From: Oscillospiraceae bacterium
Lineage (GTDB): Bacteria > Bacillota > Clostridia > Oscillospirales > Oscillospiraceae
DNA: 64,000 nt
Direction of reading: 5' to 3'
Assembly: GCA_009785525.1 (NCBI GenBank)
Contig: WQWC01000003.1
Location: 52,422-116,421, forward strand
In this document: positions 47,860-57,767 of the stretch, in pieces
Numbering within the stretch: position 1 is the stretch's first letter
How the letters are laid out: every line of letters begins with the position of its first letter
Notes under the pieces: generated by a model
The model's input: the letters and a program-made list of their open reading frames with translations, nothing else
Database searches by the model: none
Told to the model about the DNA's origin: nothing
Made by a program: the position numbers and the translations under genes

Positions 47860-49094
47860 TCCGGCACTGCCTCCTGTGTTGGCGATGCAATTGCATCGGA
47901 AGCTCCCGCTTCGCGCAATGTGCGGCTCATAATGATATACGCGCTCAGACCCAGAATTCCCACGCCGCCGGCAAACATCAGCCAGCTGATATTCACGACA
48001 TCCGCCAACGGACCCCATATTGCCATTGAAATCGGCGTTATAACACCGCTGATTACCCCGAATGCCGCGAATACCCGGCCCATGAACTCACCTTCCACTT
48101 TTGTCTGGAACATAGTCATAATCGGCGTGTCCAGCATTTGGATAAAGAACCCGACTCCGCCCATGCAGATCAGAAACAGCGTGAAGTTGTCGAACAAACC
48201 AAGTCCAAATACAGCAAGTCCCGTCAGAACACAGCCCAAAGTCACAGTGTATATTTTGTTTTTGAATCCGCCCCACGCGCCGATTACTAAACCGCCCAAT
48301 GTCATGCCCGCCATCATGGCGATTTGAACGGCTGCCAATCTCCACGGTTCTTCGCCGAAATTACGTACAGCGTGTAATGGAGCCAATACCAGGGCTGGAT
48401 TTAACAGCAGTCTGGCAAGCGCCGCGCCAATCATCATTTTTTTGACAAAAGCATTTTTCTTTATGTAGCGGAGGCCCTCTTTCATCTCGTTTGTCGCCGA
48501 TTTTTGCGCTGCCGCTTTCTTCCGCGCCGGGACTTTTACGAAGAATCCGATCAGGCTTATGCCGATAAGCGTCGTGATAACATCAATATAGAACGCGACT
48601 TGAAGCGGCGCGAAAGCTATCAGCGCCCCGCCGGCCATCGGCGATATGAACGCAATCGCCGATGACATTGAGCTGCTGAATCCGTTGACGCGCATAAGAT
48701 GTTCTTCCGGCACGATTTCAGGTATAAGGCTCATCATCGCGGAGGGTTGCAGTCCTTTGCCGAATCCGCGTAGTGCGATGCAGACTAGCAGCAGCGCGAT
48801 TCGGGTATATCCCAGTGAGAATATGACGGCCATAACAAGCGTTAAGGCGGCGACGCCAGCGTCGGCGAAGTTGATAATCAGCTTTTTGTTATACCTGTCG
48901 GCCCAGACTCCGGCGAGCGGCGAAGCGAACAGCATCGGGATAGCCATCGAGATCGACAACAGCGTTATGGCAACGCCCGACTGCGTTTCCAGCATGATAT
49001 GCCACTGCACGGCGTAATGAACAATCATTGCCCCGAACAGGGTAACGCCCTGTCCTGTAAAGAGCGCGATTATGTTGCGTTTCCAGTTTTTCAT
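47856..49094 (-). CDS. MFS transporter
   Basis: WKRNIIALFTGQGVTLFGAMIVHYAVQWHIML...SPLAGVWADRYNKKLIINFADAGVA. Confidence 0.93.
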   Translation of the reverse strand: MKNWKRNIIALFTGQGVTLFGAMIVHYAVQWHIMLETQSGVAITLLSISMAIPMLFASPLAGVWADRYNKKLIINFADAGVAALTLVMAVIFSLGYTRIALLLVCIALRGFGKGLQPSAMMSLIPEIVPEEHLMRVNGFSSSMSSAIAFISPMAGGALIAFAPLQVAFYIDVITTLIGISLIGFFVKVPARKKAAAQKSATNEMKEGLRYIKKNAFVKKMMIGAALARLLLNPALVLAPLHAVRNFGEEPWRLAAVQIAMMAGMTLGGLVIGAWGGFKNKIYTVTLGCVLTGLAVFGLGLFDNFTLFLICMGGVGFFIQMLDTPIMTMFQTKVEGEFMGRVFAAFGVISGVITPISMAIWGPLADVVNISWLMFAGGVGILGLSAYIIMSRTLREAGASDAIASPTQEAVPE

Positions 49095-49194
49095 AAGTCT
49101 CGATTACCTCCGAATAGTTTTGGGCAACTATAGCCCATCTGGCTTGGCTTGTAAACAGCTTTCCGCCAAGTGGTCATAGTGTGGAGGTAAGCGG

Positions 49195-50163
49195 TCAATT
49201 CTGCGCTGTAAGCTGCACCTGTCTGTCAAGCGCCAATGCGCTTATCAGTAAGCGTTCGCGTTTGCTGTTTAACAGCTTTTGCGTCCAATCCGTAAAGCCT
49301 ATGTCTCCGACCTCAATACTCTTACCGTTGTCCCGCGCGGTTAATGTGGCTTGCAGTCCTTGATAATATACCGTATTATTCTCCTGTTCATCAATTACGA
49401 TTTCCATATCGTCAAAGCAATTTTTCACCGCGTCAATCATCCGGGCAAAAAAACCATCTGGGTCTTTGTATCCCGCTCTCCTGTTAAATGACACAGACAG
49501 TGTTGATCCGTGTTTTTGCAGCCAGTAGTCGCGGTAAAACTGAAGGTGGAATAAAAGCGCCTCTATTTCAAACGCATAAGAGCTGCGGCTCTTTCCTGCG
49601 CTCACCATGGTAAAAAGTCCGAAATGCGGCAAATGTTTTGCGCTTAGTGCGGCCTGATAGCGGATATGCCGGTGAGTTGTACACAAGTGAACCGGGCTCT
49701 CGGCGTTTGACAATGTTCCGTCTTTTATTCCCGCCGCTAAGTACAGCGCAAGCATATTTGTCGCGTCTGATAATATCTCAAGTCCGCGGGTTGCGGAAAT
49801 CACTTTGTTTTGACTGATAGCGCCGAAAGTGGAACAGCAGCCGAAAAGTGAAGCGGGGGACAATATAATACTCTCTACGCCGTTGTCTTCGGCGGCGCAC
49901 AGCATGTCAGCTTCCAGCCTGCGGTATTCGGCGGCGTTGCAGGCAGCGGGTTTTGTATAATTATTTTGGGCATACAGTTTCAGTATTTCGCTGGGGGAAA
50001 TGCGTTCGGATTTTAGCGAAAATATTTCAATAAGCAGTGAGTTAAAATCAGAAGGCGGCAATTCATTTGCCAGCTTGCCCGTTAAAGACGGCAAGCCTAA
50101 TTCTTTCTCAATACGGCGTGATATATTTTTCATCATCAGCTCCTTAACGACGAGGGGATACAA
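49195..50163 (-). CDS. Orphan protein with class II aminoacyl-tRNA synthetase-like motifs (function unknown)
   Basis: Motif-2-like THRHIRYQAALSAKHLPHFGLFTMVSAGK and degenerate motif-3-like VGDIGFTDWTQKLLNSKRERLLISALALDRQ. Confidence 0.5.
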   Translation of the reverse strand: MYPLVVKELMMKNISRRIEKELGLPSLTGKLANELPPSDFNSLLIEIFSLKSERISPSEILKLYAQNNYTKPAACNAAEYRRLEADMLCAAEDNGVESIILSPASLFGCCSTFGAISQNKVISATRGLEILSDATNMLALYLAAGIKDGTLSNAESPVHLCTTHRHIRYQAALSAKHLPHFGLFTMVSAGKSRSSYAFEIEALLFHLQFYRDYWLQKHGSTLSVSFNRRAGYKDPDGFFARMIDAVKNCFDDMEIVIDEQENNTVYYQGLQATLTARDNGKSIEVGDIGFTDWTQKLLNSKRERLLISALALDRQVQLTAQN

Positions 50164-50300
50164 GCCCGGAGAGGTATTGAATTTTGATGTTTTGACGGCA
50201 TATCCCGAAAGATATTATATCAGACTTTGATAAATTTGCAACAAAAGTGTTGCAAAGCGGGATTTGCTGTGTTATAATCCCTAGGCTATGTGTTAAATGA

Positions 50301-50378
50301 GGTGGATATAGCTCAGTTGGTTAGAGCATCGGATTGTGGTTCCGAGGGTCGTGGGTTCGAGTCCCATTATCCACCCCA
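50301..50378 (+). tRNA. tRNA-His (anticodon GTG)
   Basis: Cloverleaf GTGGATA TAGCTCAGTTGGTTAGAGCA TCGGATTGTGGTTCCGA ... GTGGGTTCGAGTCCCAT TATCCAC C CCA; G-1 encoded. Confidence 0.97.
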
Positions 50379-50422
50379 GATTTCAGACAGTTAGAAAACT
50401 TGTAGAAACCACCACTGTTCAT

Positions 50423-50497
50423 TGGGATGTCGCCAAGCGGTAAGGCACCAGACTTTGACTCTGGCATTCGCAGGTTCGATCCCTGCCATCCCAGCCA
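50423..50497 (+). tRNA. tRNA-Gln (anticodon TTG)
   Basis: TGGGATGTCGCCAAGCGGTAAGGCACCAGACTTTGACTCTGGCATTCGCAGGTTCGATCCCTGCCATCCCAGCCA. Confidence 0.97.
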
Positions 50498-50627
50498 CAT
50501 TTTTCTGTTCCCGCTCCCCCGGCGCAAAGCCCACGCAGTGGATTCGCGGCGGAAGAGGGGCGGCGGTGAAACGGAGCGGATGTCCGCCGTAAGGCGGACG
50601 TAGCGAAGTGCAACCGGCAAGTGACGA

Positions 50628-50703
50628 GACCCGTTAGCTCAGTCGGCAGAGCACCTGCCTTTTAAGCAGGGTGTCCCGCGTTCGAGCCGCGGACGGGTCA
50701 CCA
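50628..50703 (+). tRNA. tRNA-Lys (anticodon TTT)
   Basis: GACCCGTTAGCTCAGTCGGCAGAGCACCTGCCTTTTAAGCAGGGTGTCCCGCGTTCGAGCCGCGGACGGGTCACCA. Confidence 0.97.
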
Positions 50704-50821
50704 GACGAAAGCCTTGGAGCTGTAATGCTTCCAGGGCTTTGTTGTTTTCGCATACAAAACACCCTGAAAATCCTGCCTCTTCGCTTGAAAGTCGTCTAAA
50801 AGTATTGTATAATAATTCAAA

Positions 50822-51328
50822 ATGCGGAAAAATTTTGGGGAGGCTGTTAAATTGGAGCGCAAAGATAAGGATAATTATTATCTTGACATCGCAGAAACGG
50901 TGTTGAAGAGGTCCACCTGCCTGCGCAGAAAATACGGTGCGGTGATCGTTTTGAACGACGAGGTAATAGCAACAGGATACAACGGCGCGCCGCGCGGGCG
51001 AAAGAATTGCATGGATCTCGGCAAATGCATGAGAGACGAAATGGAAATCCCCAGCGGGGAGCGGTATGAGCTGTGCCGCAGCGTCCATGCGGAGCAAAAT
51101 GCGATAATCTCAGCCGCGAGGCGGGATATGATAGGTTCCACCATCTACCTCTCCGGCAGGGACGCGAAAACGAATGAGATTTTGGAAGACACAACATCCT
51201 GTCTGATGTGCAGAAGGTTTATAATCAATGCCGGTATAATAAAAACAGTCTGCCGCGAAGGGGAAGAGACGTATGCCCTGACAAATACCCGTGACTGGGT
51301 GTTTAATGACGATTCGGTGATTCCGTAA
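50822..51328 (+). CDS. dCMP deaminase family protein
   Basis: YYLDIAETVLKRSTCLRRKYGAVIVLNDEVIATGYNGAPRG...CRSVHAEQNAIISAARR...TTSCLMCRRFIINAGI zinc deaminase motifs. Confidence 0.95.
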   Translation: MRKNFGEAVKLERKDKDNYYLDIAETVLKRSTCLRRKYGAVIVLNDEVIATGYNGAPRGRKNCMDLGKCMRDEMEIPSGERYELCRSVHAEQNAIISAARRDMIGSTIYLSGRDAKTNEILEDTTSCLMCRRFIINAGIIKTVCREGEETYALTNTRDWVFNDDSVIP

Positions 51329-51402
51329 GGTGCGTAGCGTTTGCTGTGAATGGCCTTGTATGGGCACCCAATGCGCTCCTTACGGGTCTGCATTAAAACA
51401 CA

Positions 51403-51433
51403 AGAAACCTGCCTTTTGTCCGGCAGGTTTCTT
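51403..51433. terminator. Bidirectional-type terminator hairpin
   Basis: AAGAAACCTGCC-TTTTGTCC-GGCAGGTTTCTT. Confidence 0.75.
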
Positions 51434-51586
51434 AGTTAAGTTAACCTTATTTTCAGCAATAAGCGGTTTAACCTCTTCAGCGGTTAAACCGCAAACAAAG
51501 CAAAAAGACGCTAAATCAATTGTTGAATTGTTCCGGCGGAAATGATAATATATAACCGGGAAAAGTTAGTATTAAGGAGCGGTTTT

Positions 51587-52480
51587 GTGAAAATCACATG
51601 TTTTGAGGATCTGCGCGATGCGACAAAAAAGATGGAGATAACAGTCGCGGTTGTGGAGGCCTGCGACACAACTACGATTAACGCGCTCGCCATCGCCGCG
51701 CGGGATGAAATAATATATCCTGTATTAATAGGCCGTGCCGAAAAACTGGAACAAATGGCGATGGAAGCTGGGCTTGCCAAATGCGATATCATTCCGTCGG
51801 AAAACGCCGAACAATCATTGCAGTACGCCGTTTGTCTGATAAACACCGGACAGGCACAGGCGGTTATGAAAGGCAACATAGAATCCAAAGATTTTTTGAA
51901 AGCGATTGTCAACAAAAAAAATAATCTTTTGACAGATGAGCATAAGCTGCTATCTCTTGCCGGATTGTTTGAGGTGCCTGGATATCATAAAATTTTCGCC
52001 GTCAGTGACATGGTTATAAATACATATCCCGATTTAAACGGCAAGAAAATAATAATACAAAACGCTGTTGAAATGCTAAACGCGCTGGGGATAGAAAATC
52101 CCAAAGTCGCGGTGCTGGCCGCCGTTGATAAATTAAATCCCAAAATGCCGGAAACAGTAGACGCCGCCGAGTTAAAAAAGATGGACATAAAAAACTGCGT
52201 GATAGAAGGGCCGATTTCGTTCGACTTAGCCACAAGCGCCCAAGCCGCGGAGATAAAAGGATATCATAGTCCTGTTGCCGGGGATGCGGATCTTTTAATC
52301 GTTCCGAGTATCACTTCCGGCAACATTTTGGTAAAATGTCTGACGGGGTTCGCCGGTGCGAAAACAGCCGGAACGGTTCTGGGCGCGAAAGTGCCGGTTA
52401 TCCTGACCTCCCGCAGTGCCGAACCTTCCGACAAATACTATTCAATTGCCTTAGCCGCCTGCCTGGGTGCTATGCGTTAA
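51587..52480 (+). CDS. ptb: Phosphate butyryltransferase
   Basis: GTG start at 51587 with SD AAGGAG; PTA/PTB-like sequence (AVMKGNIESKDFLKAIVNKK...LTDEHKLLSLAGLFEVPGYHKIFAVSDMVINTYPDL); followed by buk. Confidence 0.9.
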   Translation: MKITCFEDLRDATKKMEITVAVVEACDTTTINALAIAARDEIIYPVLIGRAEKLEQMAMEAGLAKCDIIPSENAEQSLQYAVCLINTGQAQAVMKGNIESKDFLKAIVNKKNNLLTDEHKLLSLAGLFEVPGYHKIFAVSDMVINTYPDLNGKKIIIQNAVEMLNALGIENPKVAVLAAVDKLNPKMPETVDAAELKKMDIKNCVIEGPISFDLATSAQAAEIKGYHSPVAGDADLLIVPSITSGNILVKCLTGFAGAKTAGTVLGAKVPVILTSRSAEPSDKYYSIALAACLGAMR

Positions 52481-52535
52481 ATTGTAAAATAGACAAATGC
52501 TACAAGGCTTTTAACACCTAACAGGCCAAAACCCT

Positions 52536-52573
52536 CGTCCAAAGTCCCTTTCGCGCACGAAGGGGGAAGGGGG
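52536..52573. repeat. Dispersed intergenic repeat (family C)
   Basis: TCGTCCAAAGTCCCTTTCGCGCACGAAGGGGGA; near-copy at 54738-54772. Confidence 0.65.
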
Positions 52574-52653
52574 ATGCCCCCTGTAGGAGCTTACAGTATG
52601 CGCCCACATACCAACTGACAATCACCGATAAGTTACCGTGCAAAGGGGATATT

Positions 52654-53760
52654 ATGGATAAAAAAACAAGAACGCTCGCAATCAATCCAGGTTCAACCAC
52701 CACGAAAATTGCGCTGTATGACAATTGTGACGAACTGTTCGCCGTATCAATAGCGCACAGTCTTGAAGATTTAAAGCCATTCGCGGAGATTCAGGATCAG
52801 TTGCAATACCGCACTGATTTGCTGGAAAAAATAATGCTTGAAAAAGGGTATGATCTGGGCGATGTAGACGTATTCGCCGGGCGCGGCGGCGGGGTTGTTC
52901 CGCTGGAAGGCGGCGTGTATACAGTCTCAGAACTTTTGGCCGATCACGCGTCCCGCGCGATGTCGGGCGGGGCGCACCCGGCGCAACTGGCGGCACAGAT
53001 TGCAAAGCAGTTTGCCGACAGATTCGGCAAACTGGCCTTTGTCGTCAACCCCCCGGATGTTGATGAGTTCAGCGACGTTGCCCGCGTCAGCGGAGTTCGC
53101 GGTATTTATCGCGAAAGCCATATACACGCGCTTAACCAAAAAGAAGTGGCGATCAGATTCTGCCGTTCACGTGGCGTTAAGTATGAAGATGTGAATCTTA
53201 TAATCTGCCATTTAGGCGGTGGAATTTCGATTACCGCGCATGAAAAGGGCAAGATGATAGACTCAAATGATATCATCAATGGCTCAGGCCCGATGACCCC
53301 GACAAGATCAGGGGATATGCCGTATATGAAGATAATTGATTTCAGCTACAGCGGCGAATATACGAAAAAAGAACTGTCCAACAAACTGAATAAAGCAGGC
53401 GGGCTGATAAGCCATTTCGGTACAGAGAACGTGCCAGAGATTTTAGAAAAAATCTCCACCGGTGACAAATACGCTGAACTTATAATAAACGGCATGATAT
53501 ACCAGTGCGCAAAATACGCGGGTGCCATGGCGGTTGCGTTAAAAGGGAAAATAAATGCGATAATAATAACGGGTGCCATCGCGGATAACGCATATTTCAC
53601 CGACAGAATGAAAGGCTACTTGGCTTGGATTTCCGAAGTAGTTATCATGCCGCACGAGTTTGAACTTGAAGCCTTGGCCGCCGGCGTAATGCGGGTAATA
53701 AGCGGTGAGGAAAAGGCGAAAACATATACAGGAATCCCGGTGTGGAATGGGTTTGAGTAG
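52654..53760 (+). CDS. buk: Butyrate kinase
   Basis: TLAINPGSTTTKIALYDN; FAGRGGGVVPLEGGVYTVSE; GNDIINGSGPMTPTRSGDMP-type acetokinase-family motif. Confidence 0.95.
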   Translation: MDKKTRTLAINPGSTTTKIALYDNCDELFAVSIAHSLEDLKPFAEIQDQLQYRTDLLEKIMLEKGYDLGDVDVFAGRGGGVVPLEGGVYTVSELLADHASRAMSGGAHPAQLAAQIAKQFADRFGKLAFVVNPPDVDEFSDVARVSGVRGIYRESHIHALNQKEVAIRFCRSRGVKYEDVNLIICHLGGGISITAHEKGKMIDSNDIINGSGPMTPTRSGDMPYMKIIDFSYSGEYTKKELSNKLNKAGGLISHFGTENVPEILEKISTGDKYAELIINGMIYQCAKYAGAMAVALKGKINAIIITGAIADNAYFTDRMKGYLAWISEVVIMPHEFELEALAAGVMRVISGEEKAKTYTGIPVWNGFE

Positions 53761-53862
53761 TTGACAGTTTTTTAAAAATACCAAAATTGCGGATTCGGAG
53801 TGATGGGGGCGCATAAATGCGCCCTTGCATATTTATTCAATATAAAAGAGGACGTAAACAAC

Positions 53863-54579
53863 ATGCAGGATCAATTTACAAGAACGGAGATTTTAATTGG
53901 GCAGGAGAATCTTGAGAAACTGAAATCTTGCCGGGTGGCGGTGTTTGGGCTTGGCGGAGTCGGTGGGCACTGCGCCGAGGCGCTTTGCCGTGCCGGAGTT
54001 GGCGCTATTGAGTTGATTGATGGTGACACTATTGACATAACTAATATTAACCGCCAGATTATCGCGACCCATAAGACAATAGGCCGCGATAAAGTAACCG
54101 TCATGCAAGAACGGCTTCTGGAGATTAATCCCGAAGCCGCTATAGCGCCGCGTAAACTGTTTTATCTGCCGGAATCCGCCGGGGAGATTGATTTATCCGC
54201 GTACGATTATGTAATCGACGCCGTGGATACAATGGCGGCGAAGCTGGAGCTTGTCTGTCGCGCTGTATCCCTCGGCGTGCCTGTGATAAGCTCTATGGGT
54301 GCGGCGAATAAGCTTGACGCCGCGGCGTTCCAGGTCGCAGATATCTACAAAACCTCTGTCTGCCCGATGGCTAGAGTCATACGGCAAGAGTTGCGGAAAC
54401 GCGGCGTGAAATCGCTTAAAGTAGTTTATTCTACTGAGCCGCCGCGTCAGCCGTTAGAGCAGCTTCCGCCTCCGGAAGGTTCGTCCCGCCGGTCAATCCC
54501 GGCCAGTTGCGCGTTTGTTCCGCCGGTGGCGGGGCTTATCATGGCAGGAGAAGTGGTGCGGGATTTGTTGGGGTTGTAG
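53863..54579 (+). CDS. tcdA: tRNA threonylcarbamoyladenosine dehydratase (ThiF/MoeB/TcdA family)
   Basis: Start ATG 53863; FTRTEILIGQENLEKLKSCRVAVFGLGGVGGHCAEALCRAGVGAIELIDGDTIDITNINRQIIA. Confidence 0.92.
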   Translation: MQDQFTRTEILIGQENLEKLKSCRVAVFGLGGVGGHCAEALCRAGVGAIELIDGDTIDITNINRQIIATHKTIGRDKVTVMQERLLEINPEAAIAPRKLFYLPESAGEIDLSAYDYVIDAVDTMAAKLELVCRAVSLGVPVISSMGAANKLDAAAFQVADIYKTSVCPMARVIRQELRKRGVKSLKVVYSTEPPRQPLEQLPPPEGSSRRSIPASCAFVPPVAGLIMAGEVVRDLLGL

Positions 54580-54625
54580 GGGGCAAATTGCGCGTCCACT
54601 GCCTTCCCTACAGGGGATAGGATAG

Positions 54626-54732
54626 ACCACCCCGCCCCTGCGGGGCATTCCTCCGTGGGAGGGGAATTTTGGCGCGATGTTTGTCACATTCCCCTCGTTG
54701 GAGGGGCAGCGGCGAAGCCGCCAGGGTGGTTC
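54626..54732. repeat. REPIN-like element: second inverted pair of family B palindromes
   Basis: ACCACCCCGCCCCTGCGGGGCATTCCTCCGTGGGAGGGGAATT...ATTCCCCTCGTTGGAGGGGCAGCGGCGAAGCCGCCAGGGTGGT. Confidence 0.8.
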
Positions 54733-54737
54733 GTTTC

Positions 54738-54772
54738 TCGTCCAAAGTCCCCTTCGCGTACGAAGGGGGATG
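54738..54772. repeat. Dispersed intergenic repeat (family C)
   Basis: TCGTCCAAAGTCCCCTTCGCGTACGAAGGGGGATG; compare 52536-52573. Confidence 0.65.
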
Positions 54773-54803
54773 GACCCAATGGCCGTCCATACAGTCTACT
54801 GCG

Positions 54804-56240
54804 CTAATACGCCACGCCCCAGACTACCATGGTGTCCGACGGCTTCCCGCAGACGGGGCAAACATCGCCCACGCGCTCCTGATCGAACGGGATACAGCGA
54901 GAGGTTATGCCGATGTCTTCCTTCATCGTGATCTCACACTCAAGCGCGCCGCACCACATTGTCTTGATAAACCCGCCATGTTCGGCGAGGATTGTCCTCA
55001 CCTCGTCCAGCGTCGCGGCGGCACGAGTGTTGTTTGTCAGGTTTTCTTTAGCGCGATTGTACAGGCTTTTTTGGATATCGTCCAATAATCCGAGGGCTGT
55101 AGACTCAAGCTCCGCCAGCGGGGCAAAAACTTTCTCGCCATTATCGCGCCGGGCCATGACGCACTGATCTTTTTCGATATCTTTCGGGCCGATCTCTACG
55201 CGCAACGGGACGCCTTTCATCTCATATTCGGCAAACTTCCACCCGGGGCTTTGATCTGATTTGTCGCACTTTACGCGCATCCCGGCGGATTTAAGGCGGG
55301 CCACCAGCTCATCCGCTTTTTCAAGCACGCCCGGTTTGTGAGAAGCCACCGGGATTACAATCACCTGCACCGGCGCGATTTTCGGCGGAAGATTCAAGCC
55401 GTTATTATCGCCGTGGGTCATAATAAGCCCGCCGATAGTCCGTGTTGACAGGCCCCACGAAGTCTGGTGTGGGTAACTCAATTTATTCTCCCTGTCGGAA
55501 AACTGCACGTCAAACGCGCGCGAGAATCCGTCGCCGAAATAATGTGATGTACCGCCTTGCAGCGCTTTTTTGTCGTGCATCATGCATTCAATGGTATAAG
55601 TCGCCACCGCCCCGGCGAATTTTTCTTTGTCGGTTTTTCTGCCTTTGACTACAGGCATGGCAAGATAATCCTCGCAGAGTTCGGCATATACTTCCAACAT
55701 TTGCTGAGTCTCTGCCTCCGCTTCTTCGGCGGTTTCATGTAATGTATGCCCCTCCTGCCACAGGAACTCCCTGCCTCTCAGGAATGGGCGCGTGGATTTT
55801 TCCCACCTCAGCACGCTGCACCATTGGTTGTACAGCATCGGCAAGTCCCGCCAGGATTGTAGCACGCGGCCCCAATGCTCACAAAACAGTGTTTCCGACG
55901 TTGGGCGGATGCACAGCCGTTCTTCAAGCTCTTCCGACCCGCCGTGAGTCACCCACGCGACTTCCGGTGCGAAGCCTTCGACATGATCTTTTTCCTTTTG
56001 CAGCAGACTTTCCGGAATCAGCAGCGGCATTGACACATTCTCGTGCCCCAGCGCTTTAAACCTTGCGTCCATCACGGTCTGTATATTCTCCCAAATCGCA
56101 TACGCATACGGCCGCAGGACGAAGAATCCCTTCACCCCGGAATAGTCGATAAGCCCGGCTTTGGTCACCACATCGGTGAACCATTGGGCGAAGTCTTCGT
56201 TCATGTCGGTTATCTGCTCAACTTTTTTATCCTTTGCCAT
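54804..56240 (-). CDS. proS: Prolyl-tRNA synthetase (short, archaeal/eukaryotic-like type)
   Basis: [103 protein letters not shown]. Confidence 0.97.
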   Translation of the reverse strand: MAKDKKVEQITDMNEDFAQWFTDVVTKAGLIDYSGVKGFFVLRPYAYAIWENIQTVMDARFKALGHENVSMPLLIPESLLQKEKDHVEGFAPEVAWVTHGGSEELEERLCIRPTSETLFCEHWGRVLQSWRDLPMLYNQWCSVLRWEKSTRPFLRGREFLWQEGHTLHETAEEAEAETQQMLEVYAELCEDYLAMPVVKGRKTDKEKFAGAVATYTIECMMHDKKALQGGTSHYFGDGFSRAFDVQFSDRENKLSYPHQTSWGLSTRTIGGLIMTHGDNNGLNLPPKIAPVQVIVIPVASHKPGVLEKADELVARLKSAGMRVKCDKSDQSPGWKFAEYEMKGVPLRVEIGPKDIEKDQCVMARRDNGEKVFAPLAELESTALGLLDDIQKSLYNRAKENLTNNTRAAATLDEVRTILAEHGGFIKTMWCGALECEITMKEDIGITSRCIPFDQERVGDVCPVCGKPSDTMVVWGVAY

Positions 56241-56535
56241 GGTTTGCTATCCCCTCTCTTTGATTGTCTAGGACATTATTATACACTATGTGTCAAGCCT
56301 TACGCGTTCCACGCAGGTCGGCGTAAAATCTGGCAACGGGGCGTCGAGGACAACGTCCCCTACAGGGTCAACGCTCGCAACAACTCAGGTGTACGCGGTG
56401 TGCCCTGCTGATGGCAAATACAAATGCACATATAATTAAAAACAATTATTTATTAAAAACCAGTTGCAATTAATTTGAGACTGTGTTATAGTATTATTTA
56501 CAATAAAATACTTAGTAAAAAGGAGAAGCTATGAT

Positions 56536-57081
56536 ATGAAAAAGTTTATATGTACAGTGTGCGGATATGTCCATGAGGGGGACGCACCTCCTGAAAAATG
56601 CCCAATCTGCAAGGCTCCGGCATCGAAGTTTATTGAGCAAGGCGACGGCGAAAAGACCTGGGCCGCAGAGCATGTTATCGGCGTGGCGCAAGGCACTCCG
56701 GAAGATGTTATGATGGAGCTTCGCGCGAATTTTGAAGCCGAATGCACCGAAGTCGGCATGTATTTGGCAATGGGTCGTGTGGCGCACCGGGAGGGGTATC
56801 CCGAAATCGGCTTGTATTGGGAGCGTGCCGCGCTGGAAGAGGCAGAGCACGCCGCTAAATTCGCGGAACTATTAGGCGAGGTTGTGACAGCCAGCACAAA
56901 GAAGAATCTTGAAATGCGCATCGAGGCGGAACTGGGCGCGACTCAGGGCAAGTTTGATCTCGCAAAACGTGCAAAAGAGATAGGCCACGATGCGATTCAT
57001 GACACTGTTCACGAAATGGCCCGCGACGAAGCGCGCCACGGCAAAGCGTTTGAGGGATTGTTAAAGCGGTATTTTTCGTAA
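56536..57081 (+). CDS. Reverse rubrerythrin (N-terminal rubredoxin domain, C-terminal ferritin-like domain)
   Basis: [30 protein letters not shown] then ferritin-like [46 protein letters not shown] ... DEARHGKAF. Confidence 0.93.
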   Translation: MKKFICTVCGYVHEGDAPPEKCPICKAPASKFIEQGDGEKTWAAEHVIGVAQGTPEDVMMELRANFEAECTEVGMYLAMGRVAHREGYPEIGLYWERAALEEAEHAAKFAELLGEVVTASTKKNLEMRIEAELGATQGKFDLAKRAKEIGHDAIHDTVHEMARDEARHGKAFEGLLKRYFS

Positions 57082-57101
57082 TTTGAAATTGTTGAACAAT
57101 A

Positions 57102-57138
57102 AACACCCGGCAGATCAATTTGATCTGCCGGGTGTTTT
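57102..57138. terminator. Bidirectional terminator between rubrerythrin and hisB
   Basis: AACACCCGGCAGATCA-ATT-TGATCTGCCGGGTGTTTT. Confidence 0.9.
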
Positions 57139-57150
57139 CAAGCGGCTCGA

Positions 57151-57741
57151 CTATAAAAGCGTCCCTTTGGTTGACGGGATTTTGCCGGCGTTTGCCTCGT
57201 CCATCGCGCAGGCCTCTCTAAGCGCATGCGCGAGGGATTTGAACACCGCCTCTATAATATGATGCGCGTTTTTCCCGGATAGCTTTCGCAAGTGTATTGT
57301 TATACCTGCTTTTCGTGTAAATGCCGCGAGGAATTCTTCTAGAAGCTCCGTCTCAAATTCACCCACTGACGGCTGATCTATCGGAACATCCAGCCCTAAA
57401 AGCGCCCTACCGGAAACATCCACAGCGCATAAGATCAACGCCTCGTCCATCGGGATTGTAACATCGGCATACCGGCGAATCCCGCGCATGTCGCCCAAGG
57501 CTTCTGCAAATGCCGAGCCTAAGCATATCCCGATATCCTCCACAGTGTGGTGATTGTCAATCTCCGTGTCGCCGCGGCATTTGACGGCAAGGTCAAAACC
57601 GCCGTGGCGCGTAAACAGTGTCAGCATATGGTCAAGGAATCCTACTCCGGAAGATATCTCACTCTTGCCGGAGCCGTCTATGTTCAGCGTCAGGGTGATA
57701 TCAGTCTCAGCAGTTTTGCGGGTAAGGTTGCTTTTACGCAT
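57151..57741 (-). CDS. hisB: Imidazoleglycerol-phosphate dehydratase
   Basis: VGFLDHMLTLFTRHGGFDLAVKCRGDTEIDNHHTVEDIGICLGSAFAEALGD; GKNAHHIIEAVFKSLAHALREA. Confidence 0.98.
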   Translation of the reverse strand: MRKSNLTRKTAETDITLTLNIDGSGKSEISSGVGFLDHMLTLFTRHGGFDLAVKCRGDTEIDNHHTVEDIGICLGSAFAEALGDMRGIRRYADVTIPMDEALILCAVDVSGRALLGLDVPIDQPSVGEFETELLEEFLAAFTRKAGITIHLRKLSGKNAHHIIEAVFKSLAHALREACAMDEANAGKIPSTKGTLL

Positions 57742-57767
57742 TGGTCGGCCTCCTTATTTTGGGACGA

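Noticed and set aside
50321-50620. 99-aa minus-strand ORF with 'WDGRDRTCEC/GSNLRMPESKSGALPLGD'
   Set aside because: Antisense translation of the tRNA-His/Gln genes; a well-known annotation artefact.
56260-56420. Possible T-box upstream of proS
   Set aside because: No T-box sequence or specifier/antiterminator layout could be recognised; only a TTGACA promoter-like stretch and a repeat fragment.
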